Notes: generated by a model from the sequence alone, not told the origin. A stretch of DNA of 64,000 nt from Pirellulaceae bacterium (GCA_028280445.1 JANQLU010000052.1:84403-148402); one strand, 5' to 3'. Shown: positions 52,985 to 62,062, counted from the first letter of the stretch. Numbers and translations are program-made.

Positions 52985-53684
52985 CGAACAACGACTCGAG
53001 AACGAAAAACAGAACTTGCTGGCTATCGCCGAATCAGTCGAGCACGTTTCGGTCGAGATACTCGATTCATACAACCGGTCCTACAAAATTGTTTTCGATG
53101 TCAGTTCCATCGCCGATTTTGACTCGGGAGCCAACACGTTCGAGACAACTGACCGACACGAAATCGAATTGAACCTGCCGGTGAATTATCCTTCGGTCGA
53201 ACCAGAATTGCGTTGGTTGACGCCGATCTTTCATCCCAATGTTTCACTCAGCGGCTACCTGGATATCAACGATATCGGGTTTCGCTGGTCGCCTGAGATG
53301 TCGTTGGTCGTCATTTGCGAACGGCTGTGGGACATCGCGCGATTCGCTTGGGTCGATACAGAATCGGCCAACAACTATTCGGCAAAACGCAAATGGAACG
53401 AAGGCGCTTTTGAGGCCCCCACCGACAACCGGTTGTTGAAATCGGCCGACACGACTCCCTTGGGCAACGTAGTTCATTACGAGAAAATCAATCCTGCCGC
53501 GTCTCAACCTGTCGTTGAAACTCCCGAAGTCGTCAGCGCCGAGATCATTGAGATTTCAGGTGAACCTCAACCTGAAACGCCTGTCAAACAACCCGAAGTA
53601 TTTGTCATCGATGAAAAATCTGCGCCCCCGGTTATTGAAAAACAGGCGACCAATGACGACGATGACATTTTCATCATCGAGTAG
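52977..53684 (+). CDS. E2-fold protein lacking the catalytic Cys (UEV-like)
   Basis: 235 residues from ATG 52977, overlapping the preceding gene by eight bases. UBC-fold features are clear: NYPSVEPELRWLTPIFHPN (70-88) and RWSPEMSLVVICERLWDI (103-120). At the position of Cys97 in the first E2 (ten residues after the HPN His) this protein has Asp96 in GYLDIND. It therefore cannot form a thioester there. Eukaryotic UEV proteins (Mms2, Tsg101) are similar inactive E2 relatives that partner an active E2. The tail (about 165-235) holds three acid-flanked hydrophobic patches (AEIIEIS, EVFVIDE, DDDDIFIIE), matching those of the active E2. Confidence 0.83.
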   Translation: MSNEQRLENEKQNLLAIAESVEHVSVEILDSYNRSYKIVFDVSSIADFDSGANTFETTDRHEIELNLPVNYPSVEPELRWLTPIFHPNVSLSGYLDINDIGFRWSPEMSLVVICERLWDIARFAWVDTESANNYSAKRKWNEGAFEAPTDNRLLKSADTTPLGNVVHYEKINPAASQPVVETPEVVSAEIIEISGEPQPETPVKQPEVFVIDEKSAPPVIEKQATNDDDDIFIIE

Positions 53685-53731
53685 ACGACCGACGGTTGAT
53701 TGCCGTCGCACATGATAAAGGACATCGAACA

Positions 53732-54562
53732 GTGGACGAATTTATTGGTTATTTCGTTTGCTTTGGGATGTTTGCATTGCTCATTATCGTGCCCATCTGG
53801 CTGGGATTGGTTTCTCGAAAAACGCTCGCCATGCAACAGGTTGGCAATCGATTTGGCGGAACCGCGACTGGAGATCATTTTCTCGGCCGAGCAAAACTCC
53901 AATTCCGCTACGGCGATACGATGGTGATGGTCACGTATTGCCGCAAATTCCCAGGACTCGGAGGGCGTCAAACTGAAATTCGCATGCGCGTTCCACACCG
54001 ATCGAGCAAAATTGAAATTCGTCGAAATATGGGAAAGACGCGGCTCTGGTGGATCGGCAAAGAAACGGTGTGGGAATCGGGCGATGAGAATTTTGACAAA
54101 ACTTTCGTTTCCGTGTCGTCTCATCGATCCAGCACTGAAGAAATTATCACTCCAGCCATTCGCTGGCAGTTGATGCAATTGTTTTCTCTCGGTGCCCCGG
54201 GGCTCTACTTTGCAATCAACAAAGGCGAGATGATTATTTCGAAACCTCGTTTTCTGATCAAACAACAGGCGCTCGACGATTTCGTACGTTTGTCATTGGA
54301 ACTTTATGATCAACTCATGTTAGCGCGAGCCGTTGGAATCGATTTTGTCCAAGACCAGACGGCTGTGATTGACGAAGTGGTCTGTCCCGTTTGCAGCTGC
54401 GACATTCAAGGTGAAATGGTGATTTGTATTCGTTGCAAATCTCCACATTGTCATGAATGCTGGAAATACAATGGCAAATGCGCGACATTCGCTTGTGGCG
54501 AAACGCGTTACGTCATCCCCGTCGCTAAATCACCCGAACACAAACAAACACCAGACGCGTGA
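53732..54562 (+). CDS. Membrane-anchored RING-type protein (prokaryotic RING family 1-like)
   Basis: 276 residues if started at GTG 53732, which has AAAGGA nine bases upstream; TTG 53696 would add 12 residues. One N-terminal transmembrane helix (about 8-27), an uncharacterised middle domain (about 40-205), and a C-terminal eight-ligand zinc finger: Cys218/Cys221 (CPVC), Cys232/Cys235 (CIRC), His239 (or His241), Cys243, Cys250 and Cys255. The spacing and the PHCHECW core fit prokaryotic RING family 1, whose bacterial members are known to carry membrane helices and to sit beside E1, E2 and JAB genes. I infer an E3-like role. Confidence 0.8.
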   Translation: MDEFIGYFVCFGMFALLIIVPIWLGLVSRKTLAMQQVGNRFGGTATGDHFLGRAKLQFRYGDTMVMVTYCRKFPGLGGRQTEIRMRVPHRSSKIEIRRNMGKTRLWWIGKETVWESGDENFDKTFVSVSSHRSSTEEIITPAIRWQLMQLFSLGAPGLYFAINKGEMIISKPRFLIKQQALDDFVRLSLELYDQLMLARAVGIDFVQDQTAVIDEVVCPVCSCDIQGEMVICIRCKSPHCHECWKYNGKCATFACGETRYVIPVAKSPEHKQTPDA

Positions 54563-54593
54563 ATGAATTTGGCGGGCCACCGTAGGGCCAATT

Positions 54594-54691
54594 GTGAGCG
54601 GCAAGGCGCTAGCCGCCGGTTTGTCTGCGCTACGTACCGGCGGCTAGCGCCTTGCCGCTCAGTTAGATTGGCCGGTGGGAACCGGCCCTAC
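54594..54691. repeat. Family B hairpin followed by a family A arm
   Basis: Full family B inverted repeat (54594-54662; arms GAGCGGCAAGGCGCTAGCC) and, eight bases on, a single family A arm (54670-54691). They lie between the end of the RING gene and the convergent Nudix gene, so they may stop transcription of both. Confidence 0.85.
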
Positions 54692-54694
54692 CTG

Positions 54695-55126
54695 TTATTC
54701 TCGATCGTCGAAAAAATTCTCCAACTCCGTTAACAAACTATCAATCGTCAAAGTCTGGATTTCATGCGGTGGCTGCCAAGGAAACCACTCATAACCAATA
54801 TGCTCCGTGACAACAATTGGCACATCGTCCACCAGCCATCCAAGAAACATCACCAATTCTTTTTCATAACACGAGGGCGGGTAATGCCCTTGGACAAAAT
54901 AGCGATGTCGAAACTCAAACTCGGAATCAATTCGAATTTGATCGGCAAGAATACCTGTTTCTTCGGCCAACTCGCGCAGTGCGCATTCCATTTCCGTTTC
55001 GCCCGGATCGACATGTCCTTTGGGTAAATCCCAACGATTTTTGTGCTTCATGAGCAGAAAAGACTTCTGTGGGCTTCCGCGAAACACAATCACGCCGCAA
55101 GATTTAACATCGACCATCACAACCAC
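54695..55126 (-). CDS. Nudix hydrolase
   Basis: 143 residues with a complete Nudix box: GHVDPGETEMECALRELAEE followed by TGI (about 37-59), in which REL-EE binds Mg2+. NKRWDLPKGHVDPGE and the VxFRG start resemble diadenosine-tetraphosphate pyrophosphatases (MutT/Ap4A type). It clears dinucleoside polyphosphates or damaged nucleotides in the cytoplasm. Start at 55126 or the second Met at 55117. It is divergent from the cobalamin gene with 24 bases between. Confidence 0.88.
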   Translation of the reverse strand: MVVMVDVKSCGVIVFRGSPQKSFLLMKHKNRWDLPKGHVDPGETEMECALRELAEETGILADQIRIDSEFEFRHRYFVQGHYPPSCYEKELVMFLGWLVDDVPIVVTEHIGYEWFPWQPPHEIQTLTIDSLLTELENFFDDRE

Positions 55127-55150
55127 TCAATTGAAACGACCTCGATCATC

Positions 55151-55714
55151 ATGAAGATTTATACCAAAACTGGAGACGGCGGCGAAACAGGCCTGGTTGG
55201 ATCGAAACGGATTTCAAAAGCATCCGCGCGGATTGACGCAATCGGATCGGTCGACGAACTCAACAGCTTGATCGGCGTCATCCGCAGCGAGCCGTTGGAC
55301 GACGATTTCGAATCCTGGTTGCAAACCATTCAAAATGATCTGTTTGATCTCGGCGCGATATTGGCCAGTACACCTGAGCAACAAAAAAAATATTCGATTG
55401 CACCTATTTCAGAAAATCGAATTCAAGATCTAGAAGCGCAAATCGATCAACTTCAGAAAACGATCCCGGAAATTCGGCAATTCATTTTGCCGGCGGGCAA
55501 CCGCGCTGCGTCGCTAACACACTTGGCCCGTTCGGTTTGTCGTCGCGCCGAGCGCGCCGTCATTTATCTTCAGGGGGAAAGCAGCGAAACTCAAATTCCG
55601 CCGACGGTCGTCGCATTTTTGAACCGTCTCAGTGATTGGCTGTTTATCGTTGCCAGATGCCTGAACCATCGGGGCGGACAATCCGAGACTTTTTGGAAAA
55701 AACAAAGGCATTAA
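55151..55714 (+). CDS. Cob(I)yrinic acid a,c-diamide adenosyltransferase, PduO type
   Basis: 187 residues from ATG 55151. PduO/MMAB-type corrinoid adenosyltransferase: KIYTKTGDGGETGLVGSKR (2-20) binds ATP, and RxxxAR-like helices follow with RAASLTHLARSVCRRAERAV near 125-145 and a closing FLNRLSDWLFIVAR helix. It transfers the adenosyl group from ATP to cob(I)alamin to make adenosylcobalamin. Normal length. Confidence 0.92.
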   Translation: MKIYTKTGDGGETGLVGSKRISKASARIDAIGSVDELNSLIGVIRSEPLDDDFESWLQTIQNDLFDLGAILASTPEQQKKYSIAPISENRIQDLEAQIDQLQKTIPEIRQFILPAGNRAASLTHLARSVCRRAERAVIYLQGESSETQIPPTVVAFLNRLSDWLFIVARCLNHRGGQSETFWKKQRH

Positions 55715-55858
55715 AAAAAGGGGTTGCCCGACATTTCCACATTGCCCACTGCACCGTTTACATTCGCTACATCAGCCGTTAAGCTTCAATTTGTTTGGTC
55801 GTGTCAGTGGCAGCCAACAATCGGTAGTAGTACCGCAAGTGCTGGTGACGTGACTTCG

Positions 55859-56351
<493 letters not shown>

Positions 56352-56440
56352 TGCCATCGAATCGACAATCACCTGCATCTCGAACTGTTTTTCTCAGCTA
56401 TAATACGACTCAAACAAACGAGATGATTTGAGTAAGTGAA

Positions 56441-59095
56441 TTGAGCGGAAACACCCTACCGCCTTATGTGATCGAAGCTGCCATGCGTTGGCGACAAGGT
56501 TATGAAAGCCTGCGCGAAATGCATGACCAGGGCGCTTCCGGAAAACGAATTGCCATCGCGTTTTCTGATTTGCTAGACGAAGTTGTTACGAGTATTTTCA
56601 ACGCCTGCCTCCGAGATAATCCACAAGCGTCCGAAATTGCCTCCAAGATTTCCGTCGTGATGCATGGCGGATGTGGCCGAAGAGAAGTTTGCCCGCACTC
56701 CGACGTCGATCTGATGTTGCTGTGCCACAGTCAACAGGAACCGGGCGTCAAAGAACTTGCCACGCTGCTCAGCCAGGGCATCAACGACGCGGGATTCACC
56801 CTGGGTTTTACGGTTCAGACACCGCGACAAGCTTGTAGCCTGGCATTCGCACAACCGGAAACATTTACATCGTTGATTGACGCACGCTCATTGGCCGGCA
56901 GCGTCGAACTGTTTGACAGCTTTATCCTCCGCCTGCAGCGACTGGCCGTTCGCCGCAGCTCCGCCATTATGCGCCGGATCTTTCAGGCCCGCGACGAAGA
57001 ACGGGTGAAATTTGGTGAAACCGTTTATCTGCTGCGTCCCAATGTTAAAAAATCGCGTGGCGGACTTCGCGATATCCACCTGGTTCGTTGGATCGGTTTT
57101 GTCCGCTATGGCGAAGCGGAATTTGATGAGCTGCTGAAAAAAAATGCGATTCCCAAAGTTGACTTCGAACGACTCAACGCCTCCAACGAATTCTTGCTGC
57201 GCATCCGCAACGACCTCCATTTTCAAGCCAATCGATTGAACGATGTTTTGGGGCGCAACGAACAAGTTCGCATTGCGGAAAAATTTGGCTACGCATCGCG
57301 GGATGAATTGCTGTCGGTCGAAAACTTGATGCGCGATTACTTTCGCTCGACCAGCGACGTTCGATTTTGCAGCGATAATTTTGTGCAAAACGCTCAACCG
57401 CGGCCAACTATCGCAAATATGCTTGCCCCGATTGTCAGCCGCAATGTCGATGAACATTTTCGTATGGGACCGTTTCAAATCGGTGCTCGCCCAGGCGCCG
57501 TTGATCATGTCAAAGGCAATCTTGAATCGGTATTGCGGTTGTTACAATTGGCCAATCTCCACAACCGCGAAATCGAACCTGCAACTTGGGAAGCGATTCG
57601 TAATCGGATGCTCGCATCATCACGTATTAAATTGGACGAAGCGTCAGCTCATCGATTTATGGCGCTCGTTGACAATCCCGATGGATTGGGGAAATCGCTT
57701 CGACGATTGCACGAAATGCGAGTGCTCGAAAAAATCATCCCCGGCTTTCGACACGCGCGGGGTTTGCTCCAATTCAATGAGTATCATCAATATACCGTTG
57801 ATGAACATTCGATCCTGGCAGTCGAACGCGCCTCCGAATTGAAAAACGATAGTTCATTTCTCGGAGACGTTTATCGTTCGATTCGCGACAAACAAATTCT
57901 TCATCTCGCATTGTTATTACACGATTTGGGAAAAGGGTTCCCGGAAGATCACAGTGAAGTCGGAGCCAGGATCGCCAAACGCGTTGTCAAACGCTTGGGT
58001 TTGTCCGATACCGATGGTGAAACGGTCCGCTACCTGGTTTACAACCATTTGGTCATGTCCCATCTGGCCCTGCACCGCGACATCAGTGACAACGCTGTCG
58101 TCGCAGAATTTGCGTCGAATGTTGGCTCGGTCAACATGTTAAAAATGCTCTACGTGCTGACCTGCGCCGACATCGCCGCCGTCGGACCCGATACGCTGAA
58201 TCAATGGAAATTGGGTCTGCTCACGGAACTTTATCGCAACGCGAAAAACATTCTGACGGGCGAAGATCCGCGAGAAAACAATTTGGCCGAGCGGAAAAAT
58301 GTCGAAGCGGATCTCACACAGCTGTTTGATGACGAGATCACGATTTTGTGGCTGGCCGACAAAATCAAAGACGTGCCGCCAATGTATTTGCGGAACCAGG
58401 GAATCGAGAAAATCGCCAATCAACTTTTGGAACTCAAGGAGTTGCCGAAAAACGAAATCGCTTGCTGGTCGAATTTTTGTGAGAATTCCAATATCTCTAA
58501 CCTGTGTATTGGTACTCACGAAAAAGTACGCAGTGGAATTTTCTTTAAAACCTGCGGTTTGCTGGCACGCCTCGGTCTGCGAATCAAAAGTGTCGATATC
58601 AGTCGCTTGGGCGATTCCATGATTTGGTACTGGTTCCAGTACGAAGACGAAGATTTCGAGGGACCGCCGCCAGAATACCGATTGGAGGAAATCAAAAAAC
58701 TGGCATTGGCCGCTGCGATCGCTCCTCCCGACGAAACTCCACGATTTCGAAATCGCTGGGGAAATCAGGAAAATCGTGCAGAACAACTTTCTCGTCCCCC
58801 GATCCGTGTCTTAATTGACAATCAATCGGTCGAAGACTCGACGATTATTGATGTGTTTGCCTTTCGTAAACTGGGTTTACTGTATACGATTTCAAAAAAG
58901 ATTTTTGAAATGAACCTGGATGTTCAATCTGCCAGGATTTCCACGTATGGTCACCAGGTCGTTTGCGTCGTTTATGTAACCGATGCCAATCGACAAAAAA
59001 TCCGAGACCAGGAACAAATGGATAAAATTCAAAAATCGATCCTGAAATCGACTCGATCATTCCTGAGAAAGCGCAAAGCGGCTACGAAAAAATAA
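56441..59095 (+). CDS. glnD: Bifunctional [protein-PII] uridylyltransferase/uridylyl-removing enzyme
   Basis: 884 residues. The N-terminal nucleotidyltransferase domain shows GGCGRRE (76-82) and SDVD (87-90), the metal site for adding UMP to Tyr51 of PII. The GlnD adaptor helices follow. The HD phosphohydrolase domain (about 470-600) includes VDEHSILAVER and LLHDLGKGFPEDHSEVG near 492-508, which removes UMP. Two ACT domains near 690-770 and 800-875 bind glutamine. The start is a TTG after a weak site; an ATG lies at 56483. Full-length and intact. Confidence 0.93.
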   Translation: MSGNTLPPYVIEAAMRWRQGYESLREMHDQGASGKRIAIAFSDLLDEVVTSIFNACLRDNPQASEIASKISVVMHGGCGRREVCPHSDVDLMLLCHSQQEPGVKELATLLSQGINDAGFTLGFTVQTPRQACSLAFAQPETFTSLIDARSLAGSVELFDSFILRLQRLAVRRSSAIMRRIFQARDEERVKFGETVYLLRPNVKKSRGGLRDIHLVRWIGFVRYGEAEFDELLKKNAIPKVDFERLNASNEFLLRIRNDLHFQANRLNDVLGRNEQVRIAEKFGYASRDELLSVENLMRDYFRSTSDVRFCSDNFVQNAQPRPTIANMLAPIVSRNVDEHFRMGPFQIGARPGAVDHVKGNLESVLRLLQLANLHNREIEPATWEAIRNRMLASSRIKLDEASAHRFMALVDNPDGLGKSLRRLHEMRVLEKIIPGFRHARGLLQFNEYHQYTVDEHSILAVERASELKNDSSFLGDVYRSIRDKQILHLALLLHDLGKGFPEDHSEVGARIAKRVVKRLGLSDTDGETVRYLVYNHLVMSHLALHRDISDNAVVAEFASNVGSVNMLKMLYVLTCADIAAVGPDTLNQWKLGLLTELYRNAKNILTGEDPRENNLAERKNVEADLTQLFDDEITILWLADKIKDVPPMYLRNQGIEKIANQLLELKELPKNEIACWSNFCENSNISNLCIGTHEKVRSGIFFKTCGLLARLGLRIKSVDISRLGDSMIWYWFQYEDEDFEGPPPEYRLEEIKKLALAAAIAPPDETPRFRNRWGNQENRAEQLSRPPIRVLIDNQSVEDSTIIDVFAFRKLGLLYTISKKIFEMNLDVQSARISTYGHQVVCVVYVTDANRQKIRDQEQMDKIQKSILKSTRSFLRKRKAATKK

Positions 59096-59103
59096 ATCTG
59101 CAG

Positions 59104-60432
59104 ATGTCAAAACTTGCTACAAACCGCTGGCTGGGACTGTTTCTGATCGTGTTCTTTATTGGACTCGTTGCGATACCAGTCTTTGTCAATATTTTTCCGC
59201 CCCAGGTTTGGCAAATGCACTCGGCCAAACGGGAATACGAATCCGGCAACGACGAAAAAGCGGTCCAGTCGCTCCGCGATATTGTCAACGAAAATCCCGA
59301 CGATATCGAATCCCAAATGTTGCTTTCCAAAATCCTGGCTCAAAAAAAAGAACATGAGGACGAGGCGCTCAAAATTGTCGGCCGACTGCGACAAAGCCAT
59401 CCCCAAAACACCGCGGTTCAACAGCACGCCATTGAAATCCTGCAAATGTGTGGACGTCATACGGAAGCGTCGATTTTGTATGACCAACTCCATGCCGATA
59501 AAAAGCCCACCGGAGTGGCTCAACGCATTGTCCATCTCAACAGCCTGGCTTACATGCGTGCTTTGGGAAATCGAAAACTGGACGAAGCGTCGAACAACAT
59601 TGATTCCGCAATTCGGCAATGGGAAAATCTACTGGCGACGAAAAGCAAGATCGAGCTGTCAATCGACGATGCCATTCTGATTGCCGCTTTGGAACAAACC
59701 GAAAATGGAAACGAAGTGGAATTTTTGTTACCCCTGCCCTCCCCCACGGCCGGCGTTTGGGGATTTTACAAGTGCTCGACAACACATCTCGCTTTGCACA
59801 TTCTCGACCGATTCATCGAAAAAAAAATTAACGACACTCAAATACAAAATCTCAAACTCAAAACCGCTGCCACCCAGGTTCTGGCAGACAGTTTGCCACC
59901 CCAAGGATCGCGACGACAAAAACTGGTCGAGCTCCGCAAAAAAAATCATCGGCAACGTGAATCGCTGGCGATGTTACTGACTTACCGCGCACTGATATTA
60001 CAAAAACTCGATTGCGTCGAGCAAAGTCATTTGAATCGCGAGTATGTGATGGGGCTGGGTTACACACCCGAGGAGCTGCTCAAAAAAATACCGAATCAGA
60101 AAACATGTCTCGCCATCCTGGCCGAAAGTACGGCGTATTTGGACACGCGCGGATATGTTCGGTATCGAAACAAAAAAACGAAACTTGCGATCGATGATAT
60201 GGACATTGCACTGCTGGGGATTGATTCGCTGATTCGTTCTCCGCGGATACTCAAGGGCCAATCCGCTCAAGAGAAACAAATCAGACGAAGTCGCGAGCAA
60301 CTCAATCAGACGCTTGCGGTGTTAATTGAACACCACCGATTGGCAGTAGAAAAATCCGACTATCGCCGCGCACAATTCGACAAGCGTCGCTTAAAAGCAA
60401 TGGGAAAGCGACCGGGTGAGGATTTGTATTAG
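59104..60432 (+). CDS. Membrane-anchored TPR-like protein
   Basis: 442 residues. One transmembrane helix near 10-32 is followed by tetratricopeptide-like repeats (about 36-140: SAKREYESGNDEKAVQSLRDI, IESQMLLSKILAQK, HAIEILQMCGRHTEASIL) and a large helical remainder of unknown fold. It lies eight bases after glnD, so the two are probably one transcript, but it has no known link to nitrogen control. Confidence 0.65.
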   Translation: MSKLATNRWLGLFLIVFFIGLVAIPVFVNIFPPQVWQMHSAKREYESGNDEKAVQSLRDIVNENPDDIESQMLLSKILAQKKEHEDEALKIVGRLRQSHPQNTAVQQHAIEILQMCGRHTEASILYDQLHADKKPTGVAQRIVHLNSLAYMRALGNRKLDEASNNIDSAIRQWENLLATKSKIELSIDDAILIAALEQTENGNEVEFLLPLPSPTAGVWGFYKCSTTHLALHILDRFIEKKINDTQIQNLKLKTAATQVLADSLPPQGSRRQKLVELRKKNHRQRESLAMLLTYRALILQKLDCVEQSHLNREYVMGLGYTPEELLKKIPNQKTCLAILAESTAYLDTRGYVRYRNKKTKLAIDDMDIALLGIDSLIRSPRILKGQSAQEKQIRRSREQLNQTLAVLIEHHRLAVEKSDYRRAQFDKRRLKAMGKRPGEDLY

Positions 60433-60454
60433 GACTTGAAAAAAAGAACTGCGA

Positions 60455-60604
60455 TTAGCGACCGAGATGCATTCCTTTCAGCATGACATAGCCGAAAATC
60501 ACGGCGCCAATGGCGATAACCGACCATGTTGCCGGCGAAAAATCTGAGCATGCTGAAATGACGTCCCGAGCAGCGTCACTAACTCTGTTAATAATGGAGT
60601 CCAT
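60455..60604 (-). CDS. Small single-helix membrane protein (49 residues)
   Basis: Minus-strand frame from ATG 60604 to TAA 60455-60457. It encodes an amphipathic N-terminus (MDSIINRVSDAARDVISA), then a hydrophobic helix at about 27-43 (WSVIAIGAVIFGYVML) and a basic end (HLGR). No family known. The upstream base pattern gives only a weak ribosome site (GATGAGAAAACA). A longer minus-strand frame in another phase overlaps the first part but looks random. Confidence 0.4.
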   Translation of the reverse strand: MDSIINRVSDAARDVISACSDFSPATWSVIAIGAVIFGYVMLKGMHLGR

Positions 60605-60827
60605 TGTTTTCTCATCGGATCTAAATTTGGGGCATCAATGTTACTAAAATCGTAGGTTAGAAAATCGGGCGTCTGATCCGACCGAAAAGAAAAAACGGTT
60701 TCAGAGCCGACTCGCCTGTCGAATCTTTCGTCAGAATCCGAACAATCGATCATGACGGTTGAATGGATTGGTGCTGGCAACGCATCTTCGGGGCGAGGCA
60801 TTGGCGGCACATCAGAAGCGAGGCGCA

Positions 60828-60856
60828 TCGGGAGGGCGAGGCTCCTGCCGAGCCGC
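60828..60856. repeat. Family F repeat
   Basis: Copy with a CTCCTGCC variant core in the 764-base gap between the TPR gene and the tRNA; opposite orientation to the next copy. Confidence 0.75.
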
Positions 60857-60975
60857 GGGCATCTACTTAAGAGGCGGATTTTGCTCATGGGCTCTAACGC
60901 CTGACAAACCAAGGCACGATCTGCAAATCCGTCCTCACGCCTTTTTGGCCTTCCCACTGTATACCTGCCATCCCT

Positions 60976-61004
60976 GCAGCTCGGCAGGAGCCTCGCCCTC
61001 CCGA
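60976..61004. repeat. Family F repeat
   Basis: Copy in inverted orientation, 120 bases from the one at 60828; the pair could form a long hairpin. Confidence 0.75.
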
Positions 61005-61142
61005 AGACAATTAGCGAACCAACTGGGTGCCGATCGGTCTTTCAATACAAGCTGCGGGCATTGCGAAAAAAATCCGTTGAATCTGTGCTGGCTCAAAAAC
61101 GCTTCAATAAACCGGTTCCTCAAAATATTTTTGCTGGACTCC

Positions 61143-61171
61143 TTGAACAGAACTGTCGAAAATAGTATTTT
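61143..61171 (+). promoter_or_regulatory. Sigma-70-type promoter of tRNA-Asp
   Basis: -35 TTGAAC (61143-61148), 17-base spacer, -10 TATTTT (61166-61171); predicted start about 20 bases before the tRNA. Confidence 0.6.
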
Positions 61172-61196
61172 CAGAAATTCCTCAAAGACGATTTTT

Positions 61197-61270
<74 letters not shown>

Positions 61271-61276
61271 CTTATG

Positions 61277-61312
61277 ACGCCCGTTGTCAGAAATTGACAA
61301 CGGGCGTTTTTT
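61277..61312 (+). terminator. Intrinsic terminator after tRNA-Asp
   Basis: Perfect 13-pair stem ACGCCCGTTGTCA / TGACAACGGGCGT with a five-base loop, then a run of T, six bases after the tRNA. Confidence 0.93.
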
Positions 61313-61419
61313 ATTGCCGTCAGCGACACTTACGGCCATCGCCTGAAACGTGGGGTTGGCCTTCTGGTCGTCGGATAATTGTATGTAAGCAATCGGGCCA
61401 CCAATCAGGAAGAGAATCA

Positions 61420-62049
61420 ATGAACTTGTGTGGTTTCGCTGACATTCGGATGTTTCGTGTGCGACTGCCAAAGCCGCTTTACCCCTATCGTGGTCGAGAG
61501 TCTATCGAAACGTGCGAGGAAATCACACAAATCGAAGCGTGCGAGGCTTCTAACGTGCCTCAACTGACTTCTGGCTGGCTTGGAATCGACGACCTTGCTG
61601 AGTTCTTCCCGTCCAAGTTCTCGGAGAAGAACCCTCTTAATATCCCCGGCCCAATCTACGGAGCAGAAACTGATACCTGCTGCACCGGGCCGCAAGAAGC
61701 ACCTGACAATGTTCTTCTCGATAAGATCGGCCAAGAATTCGTGTTCAAGCAGGCGTCCACGGCCAACGAATTCCGTGACCTTGCAAGTGCGGCGATCAGT
61801 GAGTGCTTCGAGGGTTATGGAGCAGATGGAGACTCTCATTGGCGGCTATCCACGATTCGAGAGTGGTGGCAAACCCGTGAAGACATTCTGTTGGGAGAGA
61901 TTGGGGAAGAATGGTGCAAATCAGAGAGTGTTGAGCGTTGGAAGAGGGCATTGCAAGGCGAAGCAGAAGGCTACCTGCGAGTGTATGCTTTCTTTGTTGA
62001 AAACGGGCGAGTTCCCCACGATGGCGACATTCTGCCAGAAATAAGTTGA
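61420..62049 (+). CDS. Hypothetical protein downstream of tRNA-Asp
   Basis: 209 residues from ATG 61420, chosen because AGGAAGAG lies eight bases upstream and the longer open frame begins inside the tRNA. Cys-rich N-terminal part and acidic, Trp-rich C-terminal part (WRLSTIREWW, GEIGEEWCK). No family recognised. It forms a pair with the zinc-finger gene 14 bases downstream. Position directly after a tRNA terminator and absence of a housekeeping role suggest accessory DNA. Confidence 0.6.
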   Translation: MNLCGFADIRMFRVRLPKPLYPYRGRESIETCEEITQIEACEASNVPQLTSGWLGIDDLAEFFPSKFSEKNPLNIPGPIYGAETDTCCTGPQEAPDNVLLDKIGQEFVFKQASTANEFRDLASAAISECFEGYGADGDSHWRLSTIREWWQTREDILLGEIGEEWCKSESVERWKRALQGEAEGYLRVYAFFVENGRVPHDGDILPEIS

Positions 62050-62062
62050 AAGATTCCGAACC

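Noticed and set aside
48796..54562. Interpretation of the ubiquitin-like cluster as a CBASS or Bil antiviral operon
   Set aside because: No CD-NTase, no effector, and the set contains a second E2, a second JAMM and a RING protein instead; resemblance is limited to the shared E1-E2-JAB parts.
60499..60957. 152-residue minus-strand frame
   Set aside because: The 5' half runs through a family F repeat and the composition is unlike a protein; the 49-residue membrane frame in another phase is the better candidate.
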